From: an uncultured Methylococcaceae bacterium
GTDB taxonomy: Bacteria; Pseudomonadota; Gammaproteobacteria; Methylococcales; Methylomonadaceae
Reading direction: 5' to 3'
Assembly: GCA_903839795.1 (NCBI GenBank)
Contig: CAIMDR010000009.1
Coordinates: 1 to 9,346 of the forward strand
Length of the DNA: 9,346 bases
Every line of letters starts with the position of its first letter. The stretch's first letter is position 1. Under the pieces are notes generated by a model that made no database searches, was not told the DNA's origin, and was given only the letters and a program-made list of their open reading frames with translations. The translations under genes were made by a program, and so were the position numbers. Positions 1-5,707 of this stretch are shown in pieces.

Positions 1-990
1 ATTATTCGTGGCGAGATGTTTTCGAGTAATTATGGTTTTGTGGTGGATTATCTTGCCGAGATTCTTAGGGCAATGCGCAACCATGACTATTCTGATCGTT
101 ATAAAGCACATTTTACTTTGTCTTCTGACCTGTCGACTCGGGACAGGGATGGCATTAACAAAACTTTCTCTGGGCTGATGAAAATTTTATATCCCCAAGG
201 CGAGGCTTCCAAGGATGAAATTGAGGAGATTCTTAAATTTGCGATTGAAGGTCGCAAGCGCGTTAAAGATCAATTGATGCGTATTGATACGACTTATCCA
301 AAGGTACGCTTTACCTATGAGGATCATTCAGGTCAATCTTCGTCTGTCAGTACACTGGAAGAAGAGTCATACCCTGGTTATTATTACAAGACGATTGCAG
401 ATACATCAACAGGTACAGATGATGTTGCAAGTAATGTACAAAAAAGTCCATTATCACAGCAAGATTTTTCATTCGTTAATGATGATGTTGTCATCGAACG
501 ACATCGAATTTTCCAAGAAAATCAGAAAGGTATTTTCTTTGATGATTTGTTTGGCCCCTACTTGCGCGGAGCAAGTAAGATAATTGTTACCGATCCTTAT
601 ATCCGGATGTTTTATCAAGTACGTAACTTTATGGAGTTTCTTGAAACGGTTGTAAAGTTTAAAGAACAAGATGAAGAAGTTGCTGTTCATTTGGTGACAT
701 CCTTAGATGATTTTAAAGGTGACCAGCAACAAGAGCACTTTGAAAAGATTAAAGAATCGTGTACTTCGATAGGTGTTGATTTTTCTTGGGAATTTGATGC
801 CTCTAGCTGTATTCATGCGAGGCATATTATTACTGACCACGGTTGGAAAATACTGCTGGATCGCGGCCTTGATGTTTATCAATATTATGATGCCAATGAT
901 GCTTTTACTTTTGCTAACCGTTTGCAGCAACAGCGGTTCTGTAAGGCTTTTGAGGTGACGTATATTAAAAATACGTTGGATGAAAATTAA
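1..990 (+). CDS. BrxL-like Lon-related AAA+ protein, C-terminal part fused to a MITD1-like (PLD-fold) domain; 5' partial
   Basis: The frame is open from the first base, reading IIRGE before the ATG at 16, so that ATG is internal and the true start lies left of the window. Residues 1-95 (numbered from the first codon) resemble the end of the AAA+/Lon-like part of BREX BrxL: YGFVVDYLAE near the start, then a T-x-SGL-x-K-x-x-YP segment and EGRKRVKDQL. A low-complexity, Ser/Thr/Asp-rich linker follows (about 100-165). Residues 172-325 resemble the phospholipase-D-like C-terminal domain of eukaryotic MITD1: FDDLFGPYL, the strand IIVTDPYIR, and HARHIITDHGW with RGLD. Known of the family: BrxL is a DNA-binding AAA+ component of BREX phage defence; the MITD1 domain binds membranes. 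What the bacterial domain binds is unknown to me. BrxL is often the last gene of its locus, which fits the non-coding stretch that follows. The family call rests on recalled motifs and is moderately certain; the MITD1-like call is similar. Confidence 0.72.
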   Translation: MIRGEMFSSNYGFVVDYLAEILRAMRNHDYSDRYKAHFTLSSDLSTRDRDGINKTFSGLMKILYPQGEASKDEIEEILKFAIEGRKRVKDQLMRIDTTYPKVRFTYEDHSGQSSSVSTLEEESYPGYYYKTIADTSTGTDDVASNVQKSPLSQQDFSFVNDDVVIERHRIFQENQKGIFFDDLFGPYLRGASKIIVTDPYIRMFYQVRNFMEFLETVVKFKEQDEEVAVHLVTSLDDFKGDQQQEHFEKIKESCTSIGVDFSWEFDASSCIHARHIITDHGWKILLDRGLDVYQYYDANDAFTFANRLQQQRFCKAFEVTYIKNTLDEN

Positions 991-1190
991 TGTCGGTAGT
1001 GTAGTTATTCAAGCCCCGCTCTTTAGTTGAAGAGGAATTGAATGATTACATTTATATAAGTTGCCTAAAAGCCGGAGTACAAACCTGGGTGTGTATTTCA
1101 AACTGACAAGATGTCGGGGCGCGTCACTGTCATTAAGTTAAGCATGTGGAGACTATAAAGTGGGAGTTTTCTTGCGCTTTTGAAAGTATT

Positions 1191-1216
1191 ATCTGTAAAT
1201 ATTTCAGATATTTTTT
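1191..1216 (+). terminator. Weak intrinsic terminator candidate
   Basis: The stem ATCTG (1191-1195) pairs with CAGAT (1205-1209), and the sequence between them contains the palindrome AAATATTT. Six T's follow at 1211-1216. The stem is short and AT-rich, so its strength is doubtful. It lies about 200 bp beyond the brxL-like stop codon and upstream of the yheT promoter candidate, a sensible place for a transcription boundary. Confidence 0.3.
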
Positions 1217-1268
1217 CGAGTCAGCATGGAATCCGTTTAAACCAGTATAATCAGTGTGATTCGTGTTC

Positions 1269-1274
1269 TATAAT
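1269..1274 (+). promoter_or_regulatory. Candidate -10 box of the yheT promoter
   Basis: A perfect TATAAT lies 33 bp before the yheT ATG, giving a predicted start near 1281 and a leader of about 27 nt. No good -35 hexamer lies at 16-18 bp. A second TATAAT at 1246-1251 is an alternative. The call rests on the -10 match and position alone. Confidence 0.35.
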
Positions 1275-1307
1275 TTAAGCTGACATTTACTGAGTAGTTA
1301 AGATTTT

Positions 1308-2318
1308 ATGTTAATTAATACGACATTTAAACCGGCCTGGTGGTTAAATAACGCCCATTTACAAACGTTGTATCCCGCATTAATCCGCAAAACTCTATCG
1401 CCCGAATTACGACGTGAACGCTTAATAACGCCTGACAATGATTTTATTGATATCGATTGGTGCGGGGAGGGCAGTCAACCGTTAATTATTTTATTGCATG
1501 GTTTGACGGGCAGTTCTCAATCTGTCTATATCAAAGGTTTGCAGCGCACTTTATTGCAGCAAGGATTTAGGAGTGTTGCGTTAAATTTTCGGGGTTGTAG
1601 TGGTGAATTGAATTATTCAGCGCGGTGTTATCATTCCGGTGAGACGGAAGATATTCATTTTCTTTACCAAACCTTGCGCCAACGTGAGCCGGATACGCTT
1701 TTCGCGGCGGTCGGCTTTTCATTGGGGGGGAATGTGCTGCTAAAATGGTTGGGTGAGCAAGGCAGTCAGTTGTTGTTATTTGCCGCGATAGCGGTTTCTG
1801 TGCCTTTAGTATTAAGTACCTGTGCAACCAAGCTGGATGGCGGCTTTTCCAGACTTTATCGTAAAAAGTTGCTGGGTGAATTAAAGCAGCATATCCAGGC
1901 AAAACAACGGCATTTAGAAAAGCAGGGAAGGCGGCAGGAAGCCAATAGAATTGAACGGTTAGGTGATTTATCGGGTATTAAATCATTTTGGCAATATGAT
2001 GATCAGGTTGTGGCCAAGTTACATAACTTTAAAAGTGTACACGACTATTACCAGCGCTCCAGTTCCCGCCAGTTTCTTAAATCGATAGCGATATCGACCT
2101 TGTTAATCCAAGCGGTTGATGATCCTTTTATGACGAAAGACGTGCTTCCTGATCTGGATGAATTATCAGCAAGCGTGCATTTGGAAATTACTCAAGGCGG
2201 CGGGCATGTAGGATTTATTGCCGGCGAAATTCCGTTTAAACCGGATTATTGGTTAGAGCGACGTATTCCGGAATTTTTAAAGCAACAGCTGTTTTTTGAT
2301 TTGGGTCATTCTGGCTGA
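1308..2318 (+). CDS. yheT: YheT-family alpha/beta hydrolase
   Basis: This is a 336-residue protein of the usual length for the YheT (UPF0017/ABHD1-3-like) hydrolases. The N-terminal WWLNNAHLQTLYPAL is the family signature. HGLTGSS (64-70) forms the oxyanion-hole turn. GFSLGG holds the nucleophile Ser138, the acid is Asp271 or Asp272 in VDDPF, and the catalytic His300 lies in GGGHVGF, so the triad is complete. There is no signal peptide, so the protein should be cytoplasmic. The substrate is not established; relatives are described as esterases, and the sequence does not tell more. The start is chosen because the family signature begins about 10 residues after it; the Shine-Dalgarno is weak. 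It appears to be a single-gene unit, flanked by its own candidate promoter and by the separate ffs promoter. Confidence 0.9.
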   Translation: MLINTTFKPAWWLNNAHLQTLYPALIRKTLSPELRRERLITPDNDFIDIDWCGEGSQPLIILLHGLTGSSQSVYIKGLQRTLLQQGFRSVALNFRGCSGELNYSARCYHSGETEDIHFLYQTLRQREPDTLFAAVGFSLGGNVLLKWLGEQGSQLLLFAAIAVSVPLVLSTCATKLDGGFSRLYRKKLLGELKQHIQAKQRHLEKQGRRQEANRIERLGDLSGIKSFWQYDDQVVAKLHNFKSVHDYYQRSSSRQFLKSIAISTLLIQAVDDPFMTKDVLPDLDELSASVHLEITQGGGHVGFIAGEIPFKPDYWLERRIPEFLKQQLFFDLGHSG

Positions 2319-2386
2319 TTTATTTGGGATTGTTCTTTGCGGAAATCGCTGTAATAAAGTTTTTTAAAAAAATATCACTTCATGGC

Positions 2387-2415
2387 TTGTGTTATCAACT
2401 GTTTTCAATGATAAT
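2387..2415 (+). promoter_or_regulatory. Candidate promoter for the SRP RNA gene
   Basis: TTGTGT (2387-2392) and GATAAT (2410-2415, preceded by T) are separated by exactly 17 bp. An A/T tract (six T's then seven A's, 2360-2372) lies at about -50 to -62, where an UP element would sit. The predicted start is near 2422, about 27 nt before the mature 5' end of the RNA. That fits the 5' leader known to be removed by RNase P from E. coli 4.5S RNA. The assignment is inference from motif and spacing. Confidence 0.55.
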
Positions 2416-2421
2416 AGCCCT

Positions 2422-2442
2422 CTTTAGCCACTACGGCTAAAG
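2422..2442 (+). other. Perfect hairpin in the predicted 5' leader of SRP RNA
   Basis: CTTTAGCC (2422-2429) and GGCTAAAG (2435-2442) form an uninterrupted 8-bp stem with a 5-nt ACTAC loop. It begins at the predicted transcription start and ends 6 nt before the mature RNA. No T-run follows, so it does not look like a terminator for the upstream gene. It could be a leader structure that guides processing. Confidence 0.5.
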
Positions 2443-2448
2443 CGTAAT

Positions 2449-2561
2449 GGTGATCGTGTCGGTCCTCTCGCAACGATACGCTGTAAACCCCGCCAGGTCC
2501 GGAAGGAAGCAACGGTAGCAGCAGATTCGTGTGCCGGGATGTGGCTGGTACGATTACCGCC
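2449..2561 (+). ncRNA. ffs: 4.5S (small bacterial) signal recognition particle RNA
   Basis: The apical SRP domain is unmistakable: CAGGTCCGGAAGGAAGCA (2494-2511) with the GGAA tetraloop, then a match to E. coli 4.5S in GTGCCGGGATGTGGCTGG (2531-2548). The ends pair: GGTGATCGT (2449-2457) with ACGATTACC (2550-2558), one G-U pair and no mismatch, which sets the boundaries to within a few bases. At about 113 nt it has the length of the short gammaproteobacterial form, without an Alu domain. The RNA binds Ffh and targets nascent membrane proteins to FtsY and the translocon. ffs directly upstream of dnaX is an arrangement seen in other gammaproteobacteria. No terminator is visible before dnaX, 29 nt downstream. 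Confidence 0.96.
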
Positions 2562-2590
2562 CAATATAGTCACTACTTTGCGAGCCTGCA

Positions 2591-4171
2591 ATGAATTACC
2601 AGGTACTCGCCAGAAAATGGCGCCCTCATAATTTCACAGAAGTTGTCGGACAAGAGCATGTCGTAAAATCGTTAATTAACGCTTTACAACATAATCGACT
2701 TCATCACGCCTATTTATTTACCGGAACTCGCGGCGTAGGCAAAACCACCATAGCCAGAATCCTTGCTAAAGCCATTAATTGCGAAAACCTTCAAGATTTT
2801 AATCCTTGTGGCGTCTGTAGCGTATGCCGGGAACTTGATGAAGGCCGGTTTTTAGATTTAATCGAAGTTGATGCTGCCTCCCGTACTAAAGTAGAAGATA
2901 CCCGCGACTTACTCGATAACGCCCAATACGCGCCCAGTCATGGCCGCTATAAAGTTTATATCATCGATGAAGTTCACATGCTGTCCGGGCATAGTTTTAA
3001 TGCGTTGTTAAAAACTCTGGAAGAGCCTCCGCCACATGTAAAATTTTTGTTGGCGACCACCGATCCCCATAAAATCCCTGTTACCGTTCTGTCCCGTTGC
3101 TTGCAATTTAATTTAAAGCGCTTGTTACCTGCCCAGATTTTTTCCCAAATGGAATTTATACTCCAACAGGAAAACATTGAATTTGAAGCCGCTGCATTAA
3201 AATTATTATCCCGTGCTGCTGATGGCAGTATGCGCGATGGTTTAAGTTTGCTGGATCAAGCTATCGTTTATGGCAATGGTAAAGTGCCCACAGAAGACGT
3301 CAGAGCCATGTTGGGTACGGTGGCATTGCAACCGGTTGATGATCTGTTAATCGCCTTGGCTCAGGGTGATGCTGCGGCCATTTTGGATAAAATCAATGAA
3401 ATTGCCAATTTAACGCCTGACTTTAGCGATGTATTACAGCAGATGTTACAAATCCTGCATCGTGTCGCCTTGATTCAACAAATACCGACGGCCGTTGATC
3501 ATGATTTTGATATTGATATGATTGCGGCTTTGGCATCCCAACTTAGCCCCGAAGATGTTCAGCTTTTTTATCAGATTGGCTTGGTGGGTCAACGAGACCT
3601 TAGTTTAGCGCCCGATCCACGTAGCGGCTTTGAAATGGTCATGTTGCGTATGCTGACATTTAAACCCGTAACCTTGCAACAAAGCCCTGTTCAATCCGTT
3701 AATATTCAGCAGGTAACGCCTAAGTCGCCCATAAAAACAGTTTTATCTGTTGTGGAGACAGTGCCTCGCAAGGAAGCTTCGGTTGCTGTTGCCAGTGGGG
3801 GCGAGAGTGATTGGCTGTCAATGATTGTTGCTATGAAGCTGAATGGCATGACCCGCGAATTTGCCAATAATTGTGTCTTGGAAAGTATTGATGATAAAGT
3901 CTGCACCTTGATAATCGATCCGGATTATATCAGGAGTGCCCGCTCAGAAGAGGTCTTGCAAAAAGCCTTGCAAGCTTATCGCGGGACACCGGTTAATTTG
4001 GTTGTTAAAGCTAAAAAAACCACTATTGATACGCCAGCCGTTCAATTGACCAAAGAACGCGAAGATAAGCAACAAGCTTCGGTTGATGCCATTAATTCGG
4101 ATCATAACATTCAAGCTTTAAAAGACCATTTTGATGCGCGGGTTTTACCCGGCACCATAGAGCCCGTATAA
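2591..4171 (+). CDS. dnaX: DNA polymerase III subunit tau/gamma
   Basis: DnaX is the ATP-driven clamp-loader motor of the replisome. Visible motifs are MNYQVLARKWRP at the N-terminus, Walker A GTRGVGKT (45-52), four zinc cysteines (64, 73, 76, 79), Walker B IIDEVHM (124-130), the sensor-1 segment ATTD, the SRC motif with arginine finger Arg169, and sensor-2 GSMRDGLSLLDQ (Arg215). The clamp-loader collar domain ends near 358. A short linker (about 359-403) leads to a tau-type C-terminal domain from SDWLSM to the end, which aligns with the polymerase-alpha-binding end of E. coli tau (HNIQALKDHFDA close to the end). At 526 residues it is shorter than E. coli tau (643), mainly in the linker where the DnaB-binding region lies. 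A run of seven A's at codons 475-477 is a possible slippage site. The start is fixed by family alignment; the Shine-Dalgarno is poor (GAG at 2582-2584). It is probably co-transcribed with ybaB, 18 nt downstream. Confidence 0.97.
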   Translation: MNYQVLARKWRPHNFTEVVGQEHVVKSLINALQHNRLHHAYLFTGTRGVGKTTIARILAKAINCENLQDFNPCGVCSVCRELDEGRFLDLIEVDAASRTKVEDTRDLLDNAQYAPSHGRYKVYIIDEVHMLSGHSFNALLKTLEEPPPHVKFLLATTDPHKIPVTVLSRCLQFNLKRLLPAQIFSQMEFILQQENIEFEAAALKLLSRAADGSMRDGLSLLDQAIVYGNGKVPTEDVRAMLGTVALQPVDDLLIALAQGDAAAILDKINEIANLTPDFSDVLQQMLQILHRVALIQQIPTAVDHDFDIDMIAALASQLSPEDVQLFYQIGLVGQRDLSLAPDPRSGFEMVMLRMLTFKPVTLQQSPVQSVNIQQVTPKSPIKTVLSVVETVPRKEASVAVASGGESDWLSMIVAMKLNGMTREFANNCVLESIDDKVCTLIIDPDYIRSARSEEVLQKALQAYRGTPVNLVVKAKKTTIDTPAVQLTKEREDKQQASVDAINSDHNIQALKDHFDARVLPGTIEPV

Positions 4172-4189
4172 CCCTAGAGAGGAAGTAAA

Positions 4190-4513
4190 ATGAAAAATGC
4201 ATTAGGCAATATTATGCAGCAAGCCCAAAAAATGCAGGAAGACCTGAAAAAAGCCCAGGATGAGTTGTCTTTGATGCAAGTATTGGGTGAATCAGGTGGC
4301 GGTTTGGTGACTATCGTAATGACTGGCAAGCGCGAAGCCAGAAAAGTAACGATTGATGATTCGCTACTGGGCGATGATAAAGATATGCTGGAAGACTTGG
4401 TGGCTGCTGCTATTAATGATGCTGTTAATAAAGTCGGTAAAATGAAAAAAGAAAAAATGTCAGATATCACAGCAGGAATTCCTTTGCCTCCCGGATTTAA
4501 ACTGCCTTTTTAA
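4190..4513 (+). CDS. ybaB: YbaB/EbfC family nucleoid-associated protein
   Basis: This 107-residue protein has the standard family length and layout: an N-terminal helix rich in Gln, Lys and Met ([18 protein letters not shown]), a central beta segment with [24 protein letters not shown], a C-terminal acidic helix ([15 protein letters not shown]) and the end [12 protein letters not shown]. Family members form tweezer-shaped homodimers that bind DNA. A good Shine-Dalgarno, AGAGGAAG, precedes the ATG. The conserved position between dnaX and recR supports the identity and a role linked to recombination or nucleoid structure. Confidence 0.95.
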   Translation: MKNALGNIMQQAQKMQEDLKKAQDELSLMQVLGESGGGLVTIVMTGKREARKVTIDDSLLGDDKDMLEDLVAAAINDAVNKVGKMKKEKMSDITAGIPLPPGFKLPF

Positions 4514-4514
4514 T

Positions 4515-5111
4515 ATGCAAAAAAAAGGCTTGTTAGGGCAGTTAATACAAAACTTATGCTGCTTGCCAGGTGTTGGTCCTAAATCAGCGCAACGGATGGC
4601 TTTTTATTTGCTTCAACGCGATCGCAATGGCGCAAAAATACTGGCCGAAACACTGCTGCACGCAATTGCTGCCATGGGGCAATGCCAGCAGTGCCGAACA
4701 CTGACCGAGCATGCGCTTTGTGAAATTTGCGCTGACAATTCAAGAGACGACTCTCTCATTTGTATCGTTGAAAGCCCCGCCGATGTCTGGATTATTGATC
4801 AGGCAACCGTGTTTAAAGGACGTTATTTTGTGTTGCATGGGCGTTTATCGCCCCTGGACGGCATCGGTCCAGATGAACTCGGTTTGGATTTGCTGGAAAA
4901 ACGGTTGGCAACGGGCACGATTAAAGAGCTGATTTTGGCTACCAATTCAACCGTAGAAGGCGAAGCAACCGCTTATTTTATTGGCGAGATAGCCAAAAAA
5001 CATCAGGTAAAAGCCAGCAGAATAGCACACGGCGTACCGATGGGAGGGGAGCTTGAATTTATTGATAGCGGTACACTGTCTCATGCGTTTAAAGGGCGAA
5101 AAGAGTTGTGA
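4515..5111 (+). CDS. recR: Recombination mediator RecR
   Basis: RecR acts with RecO (and RecF) to load RecA on SSB-covered single-stranded gaps. The 198-residue length is typical. Visible parts are the helix-hairpin-helix segment [17 protein letters not shown] (17-33), a C4 zinc finger (Cys57, 60, 69, 72), and a Toprim domain from about 80 with Glu86 and Asp90 in VESPAD, through [16 protein letters not shown] to [16 protein letters not shown]. The ATG lies one base beyond the ybaB stop codon and has no clear Shine-Dalgarno, so translation is probably coupled to ybaB. Codons 2-4 contain eight consecutive A's (4519-4526). It is the last gene of the dnaX-ybaB-recR unit; the facing repeat arrays that follow may form its 3' boundary. 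Confidence 0.96.
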   Translation: MQKKGLLGQLIQNLCCLPGVGPKSAQRMAFYLLQRDRNGAKILAETLLHAIAAMGQCQQCRTLTEHALCEICADNSRDDSLICIVESPADVWIIDQATVFKGRYFVLHGRLSPLDGIGPDELGLDLLEKRLATGTIKELILATNSTVEGEATAYFIGEIAKKHQVKASRIAHGVPMGGELEFIDSGTLSHAFKGRKEL

Positions 5112-5126
5112 TTAAGGTTCGTTAAA

Positions 5127-5157
5127 GGTTAAAGGTACAAGGCTAAAGGCTAAAGGG
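5127..5157 (+). repeat. Array of degenerate 7-base repeats, GGCTAAA type
   Basis: Four heptamers in phase, GGTTAAA, GGTACAA, GGCTAAA and GGCTAAA, are followed by GGG and preceded by a looser GTTAAA (5121-5126). The array starts 16 bp after the recR stop codon. It faces the second array at 5179-5212. Confidence 0.75.
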
Positions 5158-5178
5158 TGTGTGTGAAGATTGGTTTTT

Positions 5179-5212
5179 TTCGCCCTTCGCCCTTCGCCCT
5201 TCGCCCTTCGCC
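5179..5212 (+). repeat. Array of perfect 7-base repeats, TTCGCCC
   Basis: The array has 4.9 tandem copies of TTCGCCC without a mismatch. On the other strand the unit reads GGGCGAA, akin to the GGCTAAA unit of the left array. The two arrays can therefore pair as an imperfect hairpin (about 10 of every 14 bases) in the same 7-base phase. It is too short and spacerless to be a CRISPR. Confidence 0.9.
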
Positions 5213-5273
5213 TGATTTTATGATTTTCCGATTCCTGCTTTGTGGTGGATAGTTAATTTTTAAAGGTGAAAAT

Positions 5274-5612
5274 ATGACTGATTGTTTGTTTTGCAAGATG
5301 GTTGCCGGCGAAATTAAACCGGATGTAGTTTTTGAAGATGATACGGTTCTGGCATTTAGAGATATTAATCCTCAAGCACCGACCCATATACTGATTATCC
5401 CCAAGATTCATATTGCCACTTTGAATGATTTGGATGATGCGTTGCTTGCCGGCCATTTACTACAAACCGCCGCTCTGCTGGCCAAGCAGGAAGGTTTGTC
5501 TGAAGAAGGCTATAGAACCGTATTTAACTGCAACAAAAAGGGCGGACAGGATGTTTACCATCTGCATTTGCACTTATTGGGCGGTAGACAAATGATTTGG
5601 CCGCCAGGTTAG
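5274..5612 (+). CDS. hinT: HIT-family (HinT-like) purine nucleoside phosphoramidase
   Basis: This is a 112-residue cytoplasmic protein of the Hint branch of histidine-triad nucleotide hydrolases. It shows the Hint start CLFCKMVAGEI, the central AFRDINPQAPTHILIIPK, and the triad in YHLHLHLLGGRQMIWPPG, where His96, 98 and 100 form HxHxH and His98 should be the nucleophile. Cys4 and Cys7 form a CxxC as in zinc-containing relatives. Family members hydrolyse AMP-lysine and other nucleoside phosphoramidates. The ATG is preceded by AAAGGTG at good spacing. It lies 162 bp after recR, separated by the heptamer arrays, so it is probably a separate transcription unit. Confidence 0.93.
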   Translation: MTDCLFCKMVAGEIKPDVVFEDDTVLAFRDINPQAPTHILIIPKIHIATLNDLDDALLAGHLLQTAALLAKQEGLSEEGYRTVFNCNKKGGQDVYHLHLHLLGGRQMIWPPG

Positions 5613-5707
5613 ATTAAGGTATTTATTGATTTATGCCGTCCCTTTATTTATAGATATTCGCATTTCATAATTCTTGCACAGTTAATGATAACAATATAGC
5701 GTTCGTT

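Larger units (their letters stand above)
991..1307. other. 317-bp non-coding spacer between the brxL-like gene and yheT
   Basis: No coding frame of credible length or codon use is present. The spacer holds a weak hairpin, CTCTT...AAGAG (1019-1034), without a T-run; a second AT-rich hairpin followed by six T's (1191-1216); and two TATAAT hexamers (1246-1251 and 1269-1274). The rest shows no recognisable RNA gene or transposon end. It probably marks the right border of the accessory segment to the left. Confidence 0.6.

Noticed and set aside
16..18. ATG at 16 as the start of the first gene
   Set aside because: The frame is open upstream to base 1 (IIRGE) and the residues that follow match the interior of BrxL-like proteins, so the gene begins outside the window.
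1081..1160. Possible insertion-sequence remnant in the spacer before yheT
   Set aside because: No terminal inverted repeat, target duplication or transposase fragment could be found in the spacer.
1567..1902. 111-codon minus-strand reading frame inside yheT
   Set aside because: It has no recognisable domain and lies fully within a gene with a complete catalytic triad.
2422..2442. Hairpin before ffs as a yheT terminator
   Set aside because: No T-run follows the stem, and its start coincides with the predicted transcription start of ffs.
4174..4470. 98-codon minus-strand reading frame opposite ybaB
   Set aside because: It is a shadow of ybaB, which has a clear family match, a good Shine-Dalgarno and conserved neighbours.
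5179..5212. Heptamer repeats as a CRISPR array
   Set aside because: The units are 7 bp and directly abut, with no spacers and no cas genes nearby; it is a simple tandem repeat.
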